A DNA stretch of 64,000 bases from Hypericum androsaemum (taxonomy: Eukaryota > Streptophyta > Magnoliopsida > Malpighiales > Hypericaceae), in assembly GCA_963995505.1 (NCBI GenBank), contig OZ023195.1, positions 4,670,109 through 4,734,108 of the forward strand. Reading direction: 5' to 3'. Below are positions 37,670 through 48,967 of this stretch, piece by piece. The notes below the pieces were generated by a model that ran no database searches, was not told where the DNA came from, and saw nothing but the letters and a program-made list of their open reading frames with translations. The translations under genes and the position numbers were made by a program. Within the stretch, counting starts at the first letter, position 1, and each line of letters begins with the position of its first letter.

Positions 37670-38395
37670 TATATAAATTACGAGTATGAGTTTTGGTTTG
37701 GGAACCACAACTTCTTATTCAAGAGTCTGGTTCAGTTGATTCAAGTTTCTTTGCAAAGGTGGGACATATATCTATAACTTTTTAGTTCATGACTTCTCCA
37801 AATTCGAAGTATAAGAACGTCAAAAATATATTTGAAGTCAATAGTCGGGCGAGTTACGAGTACAAGTTTCGATTTGGGAGCCACAACTTCTTATTCCGGA
37901 GTCCAATTTCAAGTTGCTTTGTGAAGGTGGGACATATATCTATAACTTTTTAGTTCATGACTTCTCCAAATTCGAAGTATAAGAATATCAAAAATATATT
38001 TGAAGTCAATAGTCGAGCGAGTTACGAGTACGAGTTTCGATTTGGGAGCCACAACTTCTTATTCCGGAGTCCAATTGAGTTGATTCAAGTTGCTTTGTGA
38101 AGGTGGGACATATATCTATAACTTTTTAGTTCATAACTTCTCCAAATTCGAAGTATAAGAACGTCAAAAATATATTTGAAGTCAATAGTCGAGCGAGTTA
38201 CGAGTACGAGTTTTGATTTGGGAGCCACAAATTCTTATTCCGGAGTCCAATTGAGTTCATTCAAGTTGCTTTATGAAGGTGGGACATATATCTACAACTT
38301 TTTAGTTTATGACTTCTCCAAATTCGAAGTGTAAGAATATCAAAAATATATTTGAAATTAATATTCGAACGATTTAGTTATGTCAAAAATTAGAA
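37670..38395 (+). repeat. Tandem satellite, unit about 175 bp, four copies
   Basis: The word GGTGGGACATATATCTA recurs at about 37758, 37926, 38102 and 38279, giving a period of 168-177 bp. Each unit also holds GACTTCTCCAAATTCGAAGT, GAAGTCAATAGTCG and GGGAGCCACAA. The fourth unit is partial and more diverged. Confidence 0.85.
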
Positions 38396-38579
38396 TATAA
38401 ATTGTGAATCAAAATATGTCAATATTTGACTCTATTTTTTTATAGATATTTAAAAAAAGAATTTTAATTTTGTTAAAGATAACTTCAATTTTTATAACTA
38501 CACAAATTTTATCTAAAAAAATCTATTTTTTACGAATAATATTATACCAAGTGGAACTAAATAGAAAAAAATTGACGTG

Positions 38580-38714
38580 GCTCGCGCGAGCTGCGATCGG
38601 CTGACCGCACTCGCGCGGCCAATCCTCTCATTTTCTTAGCTTATATATATATATATATATATTAATATAATAGCTACCCGCGCGAGCAAACGCTCGCTGC
38701 TGCGGGTAGCCTAA
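38580..38714. mobile_element. Helitron-like 3' end (hairpin plus CTAA)
   Basis: A perfect palindrome GCTCGCGCGAGC (38580-38591) and a TA microsatellite (38642-38662) precede a nested hairpin at 38673-38710: outer stem GCTACCCGC/GCGGGTAGC, inner stem GCGAGC/GCTCGC with an AAAC loop. CTAA follows at once. Helitron 3' ends have a GC-rich hairpin followed by CTRR, but the expected T after it is missing and no 5' TC end was found. Confidence 0.35.
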
Positions 38715-39228
38715 GGTAAAAACGGATAAGGCTGGGCCCACTGCCACGACCCATCCCAATGTCTCTCGCACGTCGTTAATTCGATCTTTTGAAATAACTT
38801 TTATCGAGGGTTTCGAATCATATTTAAGAATATTTTTTAAACTATATTTTTTACTTTGGTACTATTTAAATTCAAAATTTTTAAGTAAATATGATTCTTT
38901 TGCGAGTTGCACAAGCCACAAAGTATCGCTGATGTTGATGTCAGATATCGCGTGGTTCGTAGTTTTGAGCCACAAATTTCTTATGTTAATATTTTCAGTA
39001 ATAAATTTTCAAGTACGACCAGATTAATTTGTAATATAAAAAGGTATGATTTCAGTTTTGTTTTCTACATGGTACCTTTTTGTTATTAATCATCTTGGTT
39101 AATTTACATTATTAAAATTTGTTGGCCGATTTTTAAACAGCCATTGATAATAGTAGTTCTATCATCCATGCCAGGATCTTTTCCGAAAAAATTAAGTTAT
39201 TGTCATTGTCTGATCCTATTTTAAAAGA

Positions 39229-41144
39229 TGTTGTGGGAATAAGTGAACAAATAACCCGAGACGGATCTGGAGTGGTCGTCTCAAGGTCGATCTATACTAT
39301 GCTAAAGCTAGAGCTAGGCTACGGGCTACGCTAGGCTACGGAAAGGAAAAGCAACAAGACAAGTAAAGTAGTTGTGTGTTGAGTTGTTGATCCCCTTCTC
39401 CGGTACCCGAGCTCCCTTTATATAGCACGTCCTGACCTAGCTCCATTCTTCCCGTGCAAGAAATCCCGTCCGAGTGAATATTTTATTTCCAAATCAACCC
39501 GGCTTAGTATAGGAAAATCTAAACCGTCTTCCTCAAATGAACAGATTTCGTCTTCGATTAGGAATATGCCGGTCGTGCCGACCAAGCAACTGTGTCCCAA
39601 AATCTTATTCGAATCTCGAAAATTCCGGCTCTACATAGAAAAATATAAGCCGACCCGATCCTCTCGAACCTTCTATGCAAAAATTCGTCCTAAGCTCGTC
39701 AACGCTGAAACAGCTTATCGTCTTTAGGCCCAACATGAACTCAAAAAAGTCCAAACCTTCTGCCTATACAAACCAAATAGTTTTCCGTTCACCGACCACG
39801 TGAGCCCTTAAGCGGGCTTCACCTTACCGCCCGAACCCCTAAACGGGCCTCCTTCTTCCGCCCGCAGGTCCTAGGCGGTCTGTGCCTACCGCCCTAAAGG
39901 CCCTAGGCGGCCCGTACTTACCGCCCATGAGTTCTAGGCGGCTCATGCTTACCGACCATAAGCCCTAGGCGGCCCGTGCTTACCGCCTACGAGCCTGAAT
40001 GAGCTTCCTACCGCCCGGGTGCCTTCCGTTGTTAACTCACGGACCGAAGTGCCCAACCCGGACACCCCACTTCAATGGACAAAGCGCACTCTGGGCTTCC
40101 GCCTTGTAGGTCGAAGCAACCATCCGGCCTCCCGCCTTGTAGGTCGAAGCAACCATCCGGCCTCCCGCCTTGAAGGCCAAAGCGACATCCGGGTTCCCGC
40201 CTCGAAGGCCAAAGTGACATCCGGGCTCCCGCCTCGAACACCAAAGCGTCCTCTTGCTTCCCGCCACGAGGACCAAAGCGTCCTCCCGCTTTAACCTGCA
40301 TTTTTGACCTATTTTTGCTCTGAATCTGAAGACATGATAAACTGCAAAGTCGTAGATTTATATCTTGGTTTCACATAATAACTTGAATCTTCTCAATCCC
40401 AGTTTCGGATAGAAAGTTATGAGCATTTTACCAAAAAGTGTCACCCAGGCAGGCGGGAAGTGGACCGAACCGCGCTTCTGTCTTGGTCTTGCAAGCGGGA
40501 AGCGGACCGAACCGATTCAATGTATGCTCATCTTGAAGTAGATTTCGGACCACATTTTGCTTCAAATTGGAAAATATTATAAGCTACAAAGTTGTAGATA
40601 TTTGTCTTGCCTTTTCATAGCCGAAAGAATCAGCTCAATCCGATGTCCGAGTCAAAATCTACCACTCATCTGCCAAAGTCCATCAGAACTCAAAGAGCAA
40701 GCTAATACCAAGACTTGGCACTTCGTTTAGTCCCACTACTGATCCGAATTAGGTAAGATTCTTGAAAACAAAGTTGTAGATACATGTCTCGCATTTTCAT
40801 AGCCGTAAGAATCTCCTCATTCCAACTTACAAGTCTAAAGTAACGGCCAATTTACCACGGAAGGACGTTGTCATCCAAAGACAAGCAGAAGTTAACCAAG
40901 GACAATACAACAAAGCGGTCTATCGTCACAGGTTTTGATCGAGTAAGACCGTCATCAGACTCGATGGAGGGGAGATCATCGACAATCTCTTTCCAACTCA
41001 AAACCAAAAGTGATCGCTTTGAGACAACACCGCTTACCGGTCACTTTGAGACCACATCGGTTACCGGTCACCCGGTCACTTTGAGATCGCATTGAATATC
41101 TCAAAATATGTTGATAATGCTGAGATTATTTTTGTATCTCAACA
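39229..41144 (-). mobile_element. Solo LTR, about 1.9 kb
   Basis: Starts TGTTGTGGGAA, ends TATCTCAACA, flanked by AAAGA and AAACA (4 of 5 matching). A minus-strand TATATAAAGGGAGC near 39412-39425 fits an LTR promoter, so the probable orientation is minus. No second LTR, primer site or coding region adjoins. Inside are GC-rich repeats (39780-40300) and three copies of a CAAAGTTGTAG-type module (40320-40860). Superfamily is not certain; Ty3/Gypsy is plausible from the size. Confidence 0.6.
39790..40295 (+). repeat. GC-rich tandem repeats within the solo LTR
   Basis: First, units of about 35-40 bp with CCGCCC...CTAGGCGG words (39820-40010), each able to pair with itself. Then units of 33 bp such as CCGCCTTGTAGGTCGAAGC and CCATCCGGCCTC (about 40097-40290, five to six copies with substitutions). 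Open frames read through these are repeat artefacts. Confidence 0.75.
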
Positions 41145-41149
41145 AAACA

Positions 41150-42678
41150 AAGACAACATTTACAATGCTATATTTATATTAGTAAAGCTTGGAACATAAA
41201 TTTTTTTAAAAATCTAAATCAACTAGGGTAAAGTTAATAAATATTTGTACATTAAGTGTTTTCACGCGCACCAACTTTTGATATAATGCACCCGGGAGAG
41301 ACACGTGTTAGTTTCTTACCGCATCAGAGTGGGGACCGGTGATAGAAGTTGGGCCGGACGAGGAAAATAGGGAAAGTGAAAGGGACGTGGAGATCAAAAA
41401 AATTCAAATATAAGGTTTTTTCAGATTGTGTGTCAACGTTATCCGTCTCGAATGGTGCGTGATTAATATAAATTTCTGATTAATGTGTACTCTAATAATT
41501 AGTAGTTTACATATTACATACGTTTTAAATTCTCTCACCAAACAAAAAATATACTTTATTGGTAATCAAGTGACATCTTGAGTTATTCCACGAATCATGC
41601 AACGTTATTAACATTTTATGCGTGTGTTTTATAATATTAATAATTTTATTCCGGTGACATTACATTTTACTAATTTGAGGAAAATTTATTAGTATTTGGA
41701 TTTCAAATCAAGGACGGAAAAAATCAACAATGTCAATATTACAAACTTTAGGGTTTTGATTTGTGATTTTAGGGTACCAAATTGAAGATTGGAGATTTTT
41801 GTAGTTATATTTTAAAACTGGAATTTTAAGTTAGCCAAATTGACGTGCCTAACCTTTAAAACATCAGTTGGCAAAATAATAACACTATTCTACATTATCA
41901 CAAAAAATATATATTTAAAATCAGTAAAACAATAAAAATGCTAAATGACATTTAGCCTAACCAGACAATTGAAAATTTACTTTCAAAACAACAATTCAAC
42001 TACATAGTATTAAGTTAAAACGTGTCACCAGGCTTATCCCTCGATTATAGATTATAATTAGCGAGATACCAAACGGCCATGATTTCTCTCTTAATCTAAT
42101 CCACTCTACCAACGTTTAGCAAATAAGATGATGACAGATAAATTATATTTTGTTACTCGATTGACTCCCACTCTTTATAAAAATAAAAAATTATGTTTGA
42201 AAAAAATAAAATTCAATAATATTTTGAACCTTAATTTAGGCTAACCATCAACTTGTAAATTAAAAACCTTATCCACGTTCCAGGTAGGAAGTGGGGCGGT
42301 CGGGCTTCGGGCATCGGCGTGGATGCGTGGTGATGGCTGGTCTGGGCCCCACATCGCCGAGTCAAATCCTCCTTAATATTTTTCCGGCCAAACCCTTGCG
42401 AGTAGAATATTTTCTTGAACACTTATTTAATTCGACCATACGATACAAACCGTATAATCAGAAAATGTCTTTCCAGTTGATTAAACCCAGCTGTCATCTG
42501 CAAACTATACCTATCAAACTATAATATATGTTACATGTAATTTACGGTAATCTGTACCTATCAAACTATAATATATTTTAATAAATATTAGGAAAAAAAT
42601 TGAAATAGGTAAGTGTTGTATATATTTACATTATAATATTGCATTTGTCATGTAGGCTATTTGTCATATAGAGTAGAC
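41150..42678. other. Intergenic, no gene recognised
   Basis: AT-rich DNA. A GC-richer patch near 42285-42370 is open on both strands but unrecognised. Confidence 0.4.
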
Positions 42679-43132
42679 GGGTATGGATTCGGTACGGAAT
42701 GCCACTATTCCGAATCTTTTGGAATGAAGACATGCAGAAACTTTTTTACAAATGCGCTACAATACGGGAACCAAAATGAAAAAAGCAATGCACAAACACA
42801 GGCCGGATACAAATGCCATTATCACATAACTGCGCATGCCAGTATCACATAACTGTACATGCCAGTATCACATAACAATGCATGCCAGTGTGACCTTTTT
42901 GCAAAAATGCTAAAATATGGGGGACCAAAATAAAAAAAACTATGCGTGCCATTATCATCAACGAGGACTTGCCATTTTCACAAAAATAAATGCCATTATC
43001 ACATAACTGCACTTGCCATTATCACATAACTGAGTTTGCCATTATCACATACATGCGCTTGCCGCTGCGGTCCCCCTTCAGTCCAAACCGTACGGAATCA
43101 ATTCCTTCACTCCGTACTCAATCCAACCCCAG
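42679..43132. mobile_element. Repeat-filled TIR element, single copy
   Basis: Ends GGGTATGGATTCGGTACGG and, reversed, GGGGTTGGATTGAGTACGG. The interior matches the units of the element at 48968-49881: GGAATGAAGACA, then a CAAATGCC cluster of 21-22 bp repeats (ATTATCACATAACTG) and a CCGCTGCGGTCCCC end. The target duplication is not evident. Confidence 0.6.
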
Positions 43133-43235
43133 AAGTTTGAACCTACTAGATAGACTATAAATAAGTGAGTATTTTGAGATACTAATTAAGGTCAGCTTTA
43201 TTAGTTCAACTATCTTATATATATATATAAGGTCA

Positions 43236-43600
43236 ACTCTCTGAGTCCCCTATTACTTCGAGTTCCTTAGCTTCTAGATCTTAACAACAAGCCTTTGTTA
43301 TAAAAAAAAGCCAGTCGAAACGGTGATTGCACGTACTCCTCCGTCGGCACCTTCCCTCACCACTGTAAGCTCCCGCTCTTGCTTTTTCTCTTTCTCTTTC
43401 CTTTTTTCCGGACATCCACCCCCCTTATTGGTGGCCGGAAACAGAAAAAAGTAACGAGGGAGCGGGAGCTTACAGTGGTGAAGGGACTGTGCCGACAGAG
43501 GAGTATGTGCAATCGCTGGTTCGACTGACTCTTTTTTTTATTTTTTTAAATAAGGCTTGTTGTTAATATCTAGAAGCTAAGGGACTCGGAGTAACAGGGA
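43236..43600. repeat. Inverted repeat at the left edge of the viral insertion
   Basis: Arms 43236-43395 and 43435-43600 pair around a short spacer (shared TTAGCTTCTAGATCTTAACAA and CACTGTAAGCTCCCGCTC, reversed on the right). The same sequence occurs a third time at about 47330-47470. It is part of the non-coding region of the endogenous pararetrovirus. Confidence 0.75.
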
Positions 43601-44138
43601 AATCAGGGAATTTAGCTGCTCATGATATGGAGTGAAATTCTCTAGGTTGTTGTATATTGCTTCGTGTGTGTTTACAAAAATGGGGTAAGACCCTTTAAAT
43701 AGAAAAAACTAGGCCAAAAAGTCAAGACAGAGGGAATCTGCCTTTTTTGACTGGCCAAAGAAAAGCTGCACACGCAGGCGCACTATATACAGTTTTAGTC
43801 TAATTATTGATACAAAACGTCATTGCTTACGTCTAAACTAATTATTGATACAAAATAGTCATGGCTGACGTCTAAAGAGAATAATTGGGCTGAAGTTGTC
43901 AATCAGCCCTGTGTGTGTCTGGTATAGAGATGTCCCCACTTGTCATGCTAACAGCTTCTATCTCCATCTATTTTTCATCTTCCATATTGGTGATGTGGTC
44001 TTCCTCAAGAAGACCTCCATCGCCACTATGGGGTAGAATCATCCGCCATTGATCACTACTCCAAATTTGTGTATAATGTCCTTCTCCAAGGAGACGGAGA
44101 TTCTTCCAATTTCGAGGAATTGGCAAAATAGCAGGGTT

Positions 44139-45185
44139 CTATGGAATCCCATATATCTCTAGAGAACTAACTTCTTTGAAGTCATATGGATTTAGCATAT
44201 TACCGGTGTCTGATTCTATAAAATTTTCTTCATCAAGAAGAATAATTCTTTTCTTTGCTGGGATGAAGGTTAATCCTGTGACTCTTGGCAAAATAGAGTC
44301 TATTATGCAGTAGATCTGTCCTCGTACCGCCATGTTTCCTCCTATGAGGAAGAACTTTTCTCTGAACCACTGCAGGACTTCCTCCATTCTTCCTTGTTCT
44401 TCTAATTTAAATATTATGAGGTCTATCATCCCGAGGTGGTAGAATCTCAGGATAAGATCCGAGGGCATGTTAGTCCTGTTCAAGTTAAGTTGGTGCTTGA
44501 AGAGGCCAACTGCCCTACTGTCAAGGGTATATGGTTTCTGAACAATGTCTACATCTGTGAAATTCCAGTCGACTTTTTTGAAGTAGATCTTTATCAAATC
44601 CTGCTGGGCATTGATAAGATCCATAAGATGACTTTCTTCTATCTTCTGTTTGAGAAAGGCTTCTCCTTCTGGCCGTTGGTCGAAGAGTGGCTTCAGGACC
44701 TGCTGGGCTGGTAAGTCCAGCAATCTTGCCTTGAGCTGTTTGAAGTCTCTGTTGGGGTATCTTGATACTGAAAGCTTTGATTCAGTATCATCTAGCTTTC
44801 TCCTCAGCTCTGTTCCTGATTTATTGAGTTTGGCCGCCATTCTCTCCATGATGCTCATTATTTGTTCATTCTTTTGAGCCATGGCCTTCTGTTCTGCCTC
44901 TTTTCTTTTTTTCTCTAGGTGAAGAATCTGTTGAGCATTTTGTTGTTGAAGGTCAATTATTTGGGCTTTTAACTGCCTGATCATGTCTTCATTTCTGAGA
45001 ACAACTTGGGCAGGCTTTTCTCTGGCAACATCAGAGAAAGGTCTAACAGTTTTAGCTTCTATGAAAAAATTAGTCCCAAGTGCTTCTCGGGCTTCGTTAA
45101 GAGCTTCGGAGTAGCTATAATAGCCTTTGGATATGGGCTGATTACATAGTATATAATTTCTAACTGTATTAAAATTATTAAACAC
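44139..45185 (-). pseudogene. Caulimovirid transactivator-like open frame, uninterrupted
   Basis: A 348-codon open frame. Near the N-terminus is a GYYSYSEALNEAREALG segment similar to the short domain of caulimovirid transactivator/inclusion-body proteins. A coiled-coil stretch rich in Gln, Glu and Lys follows (about residues 68-135), then a conserved-looking C-terminal half. It lies directly downstream of pol, the usual position. It is labelled a pseudogene because its genome is fragmentary; the frame itself is open. Upstream coding (45503-45718) may be its lost N-terminal part, separated by stops. Confidence 0.6.
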
Positions 45186-45701
45186 TCATGTTTTTAACCC
45201 TCTGTATATTACATAATGGGTAAATTTTTTTTTTAGGTTCTAGGAGTATTCTTTGAAAAATACATACTAAGTGTATTTAAGCACTATACTTTAAAATTGG
45301 TAGCTGCTCCAGAAGTTTGTATATGCCACAGGTTGTGAAGGAGGCACAGCTGTGATCTGTCTATGGATAACCCTGGGAAGGGTCTAAATTTTTTATTTCT
45401 CACATCTGGAAATTCTGTCAAGAAGATAGTTCCAAATCTAATCTATTTATTTTGTGGTACTGATGGATTTACAGGGGGAGGCGAAATGCCTCTCATATTA
45501 CCTTATGTATATACCGGTATAGCCAAATTATTTCTGTATATGATATTGGCCGATGTTCTGGCAAATGTCTGTAAATCTTGAACACTTGGTTCTTCTTTTT
45601 TCTGTGGAGTCTGTGGAGTCATGGGGCTTGGGATGCTTAACCCTTCGCCTTCTATTCTACTTTTTTCTTTGTCTTTGGGTTTGATGACTCTTTTCTTCAT
45701 G

Positions 45702-45995
45702 TTATCTTCCTGTATCATTAAAAAACTTATTAATACTTCTGGATAGTAAATTTGCTAAACTATTATTTTTTTCTTTAATGTATTCGAATTCTATAGTATA
45801 ACCACTACCTTGTATTAAATTCTGGAGGTTAATCCATCTGGTTCTATTTATCTTCTTACTATTTTCATTTTTAAGGAACTTAACTATAGCTTCACAGTCC
45901 TTCCTAACTGTAAATTCTTTATTCAGATATATTTTAAACTTATCTAGGGCATTTATTAAGGTTTGAATTTCAAAATCTAAACTAATCCAATTCAT
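45702..45995 (-). pseudogene. Caulimovirid RNase H fragment
   Basis: The frame contains IQTLINALDKFKIYL, a DCEAIVKFL segment and ending words KEKNNSLANLLSR, the C-terminal pattern of caulimovirid RNase H. It is out of frame with the reverse transcriptase part; 45996-46176 is disrupted. Confidence 0.65.
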
Positions 45996-46176
45996 TCATA
46001 TTTTATTAAAGTTGCCACTAGCATAAGCCGCTATTCTTTATGTTTCTTTGTTAGCATATTTATGTGGTTTATAGAGCATTACTGCTCCCCATCCTTCTTT
46101 ACTTCTATCACATTATATTATAATGTAATCTGTTGTGAGAGGTAACTCTAGAGGTTTTATCTTTTTTACCTCTTGC

Positions 46177-47013
46177 TTAATTTTTTAAAACTAATTCTAT
46201 GTCTTCTTTATTGAAATTTCTTTGACCATTTTTTGAGGTCTTACTACACAAAGGTCCTGTCAATTTACTAAGATTTGGAATGAATTTTCTGGCATAATTA
46301 ATAATTCCTAGAAATGCTTGGATTTGCTTTAATCCTTCTAGTTTATCTAGAAAATTAAAGATCTTTTCTGCTATGTGTGGCTGTAATTCTATTCTACCAT
46401 TTCCTATTTCTAAGCCCAGGAAAGAAATCTTCTTTTTAAATAACTCCATCTTTCTTTTACTTAGAACTATTCCTTGCCTTGCTGCTTCGTCAAAAATTAT
46501 TGTTAAATATTTCTCATGTTTGGCAACTGAGTTACTAGCTACAAGAATATCGTCAATATATACCAAACAAAAATTATATTTAAGAAAAATACTGTCCATG
46601 AACCTTTGGAAGACTGCTGGTGCATTCTTTAAACCAAAACTAAGGATATTCCATTCGAAATGTCCTTCTGGACACGTAAAGGCTGTCCATGGTTTAAACC
46701 ACTTTTCTAATTGTAACTAGTTATAACCTGATTTTAGATCGAATTTACTGAAGACTTTTTTGTTCTGGATTAATCCTATAAGGCTATCCTTGTTTGGAAT
46801 GATATATGCATCATCTATTGTGTTGTCGTTTAACCTTTTATAATTGTATACTATTCTAACTTTTCCTCTCTTAATTTCACTATGGTTTCTAACTACAAAG
46901 GCCGCGGATCTATATGGGCTTTCTGATCTTCTAATTAAATTTTGCTTAAGCATTTCTGGATTATAATCTATATTTGCAGTGACAATTCTTATGTCAGGAT
47001 TTTTAACCCTCAT
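46177..47013 (-). pseudogene. Caulimovirid reverse transcriptase with one internal stop
   Basis: The N-terminal part (47013-46720) has VRIVYNYKRLND and KVFSKFDLKSGY; the C-terminal part (46716-46177) has the catalytic YIDDILVAS and FLGIINYARKFIPN. A TAG at 46717-46719 interrupts an otherwise continuous frame; the protease that should precede it is not readable. Confidence 0.8.
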
Positions 47014-47499
47014 TTTGCTATATAATTTACTTTGTACTTAGTTATATTATCTCCTATTAATCCCAACTTTTCTAGTTTTTAGATTTTTGGGTAGTTTATG
47101 CTATTTTTTAATTCTGGTCCCTTTTCTAAATCTTGCGATATAATTTTACCTAATATTTGGTATGCTTTTGGCCAGTCAAAAAAGACAGATTCTCTCTGTC
47201 TTGACTTATTGGCCTAGTTTTTTCTATTTAAAGGGTTTTACCCCATCTTTGTAAACACACACGAAGCAATATACAATAACCCAGAGAATTTCACTCTATA
47301 TCATGAGCAGCTAAATTCCCTGATTCCCCTGTTACTCCAAGTCCCTTAGCTTCTAGATCTTAACAACAAGCCTTATTTAAAAAAAAAGTCAGTCGAACCA
47401 GCGATTGCACATACTCCTCCGTCGCCACAGTCCCTTCACCACTGTAAGCTCCCGCTCTTGCTTTTTCTCTCTTTTTTTCCAGCCATCCACCCCCTTATT

Positions 47500-48050
47500 G
47501 CTATATATATATATAAAAGAAAATAAATATTAAATAAAGGGAGAAAGCACAAGTGTCTCTTCGTGAGTTGCACACCTCTTCGACTTGAGTTGCGACCTTT
47601 CGGTGCAATGGATCTTTTATGAGAAATGGTTGTCACCCTTTGGGAACAACTCTTGAGTATCTATAAATACTCAGAAGAGTTTCGGAGGCGATAATAAAAA
47701 ATAGAGTCTTCCCTCCTGAGAATTTCTTCTTTTCTTTCCCGAGTCTAAACTTGTGATTCTTACTTCAAGAAATTAATCAGACTGTAACTCCAAATTTCTA
47801 AGAAATATAGACTTTGTATCTTGGAAGGTTGATTCCTTGAGAACTATTTACACCATAGTGGGAGGAATCAATACATTTAAAAAAAATATCATTTTTTGGT
47901 GTATCTAGCTTATACTTTCTTTATACTCCATTACCCACTTATAAAGTGTGTCTAACAACAGTAAGTTCAATATTTGAAAAAATAATAAAATCGAGAAAAA
48001 TGTTTAGAACAAATCATATTTATGACACTTCACCAAATCAAGTTTTGTGA
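47500..48050. other. Possible LTR or viral leader fragment
   Basis: A TA microsatellite (47502-47515) is followed by CTATAAATACTCAGAAG (TATA-like, about 47660) and TC-rich leader-like text to 47790. It resembles a retroelement promoter region. Ends and target duplication were not found, so identity is uncertain. Confidence 0.3.
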
Positions 48051-48071
48051 AACTCGTCGAGTGCGGGAACC

Positions 48072-48550
48072 ATGAAACTCAACTGTAATGATTCATGGAT
48101 AGACGTCTCTTCTTCTGCTGGGATCGTCGTGGTTACTCGAAATCATCAGGGCCTCATCATGGAAGACCAGACATCTTTGCGGTGTGCGAACTTTCCCTGG
48201 ACGCCGAGTAGCAAGCTTTGGAGCTCGCTTTGTTGCTAGTTGGTTGGAAGTTCTGCACCCTTCCTACTCATGTCGAGACTGACTGCATACTAGCTTTCAA
48301 TTTCGTGAATGACTCAACCTCCCGAGTTTTTTGGCAAATGGAAGATCTTGTTCTTAGAATTTGGTTGCTGTTTTCTGATTTGCCAAATTATATGTTAGGC
48401 CTTGTCTCTCGTTCACAAAACTCCGTAGTGAACTAGATCTATAAATCTTGTAGGTTCGGTGTTCTCCCGATAAACTGGTTTGTGGTTCATCCTGTAGAAT
48501 TCGATGCCCACTTGTTCAGTGACTTTCCATGTGATCTTTAATATTAAGTA
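48072..48550 (+). pseudogene. RNase H-like fragment of a LINE (RVT_3 type)
   Basis: One frame reads MKLNCNDSWID...AGIVVVTRNHQG; another, 48218-48433, continues with THVETDCILAFNFVN and LVSRSQNSVVN. This is the order of the LINE-type RNase H domain, with a frame change near 48210 and a stop after SVVN. A decayed LINE tail is likelier than a host gene. Confidence 0.6.
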
Positions 48551-48967
48551 ACTAGCATAAATAAAAAAGACAAGGCTTTGATTTCAAAATGCGTTACAAA
48601 ATTTGGAAGGAAATATTGATTCATTCACTCGCATCTTTATCTCAATTTCTAAAAATGGTATTAAGGTGAATCAGGTGATGTGTCTGCTATGCATTTATTT
48701 TAGTTCCTCACCCTTCTTATATGCATTTAATTTGACATATCGTCTGAAGATTTTAGATTCTATAGATAATGGTAAAATCCATTGTATGTGTTTCCACAGG
48801 GAAATTTCGTGTGCACTTGTCGCGTAACAAGTGGGGAAAAGTCCGAATTAGGAAATTTCGGGGAATTAAATGTGCGTATTTGACCAAAATTGGGTGGAAA
48901 CTTGAGGTATTGCCTCACGTTTCAGCTGTATGGAGGGAGAATTCATGGAATTTATGTTTGTGGAAAG

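Larger units (their letters stand above)
43430..47475 (-). mobile_element. Endogenous pararetrovirus (Caulimoviridae), rearranged and broken
   Basis: The minus strand carries, in order, a reverse transcriptase, an RNase H and a transactivator-like open frame. No LTRs or integrase are seen, as expected for caulimovirids. The non-coding region with a TATA-like TATTTAAAGGG and the ACACACACGAAGC leader word appears at both ends in opposite orientation (about 43430-43757 and 47169-47475). Stops and frame breaks interrupt pol; movement and coat protein regions are absent. It is an old integrated fragment. The order pol then transactivator fits caulimovirus-like genera that have such a protein rather than florendoviruses; genus not assigned. 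Confidence 0.8.

Noticed and set aside
40019..40301. Open frames on both strands with GGRPDGCFDLQ-like repeats
   Set aside because: They follow a 33-bp tandem repeat in a solo LTR, and both strands are open because the period is a multiple of three.
47169..47475. LTR of a retrotransposon around the viral fragment
   Set aside because: The copies at the two ends are inverted, not direct, and lack TG/CA ends; they fit a viral intergenic region better.
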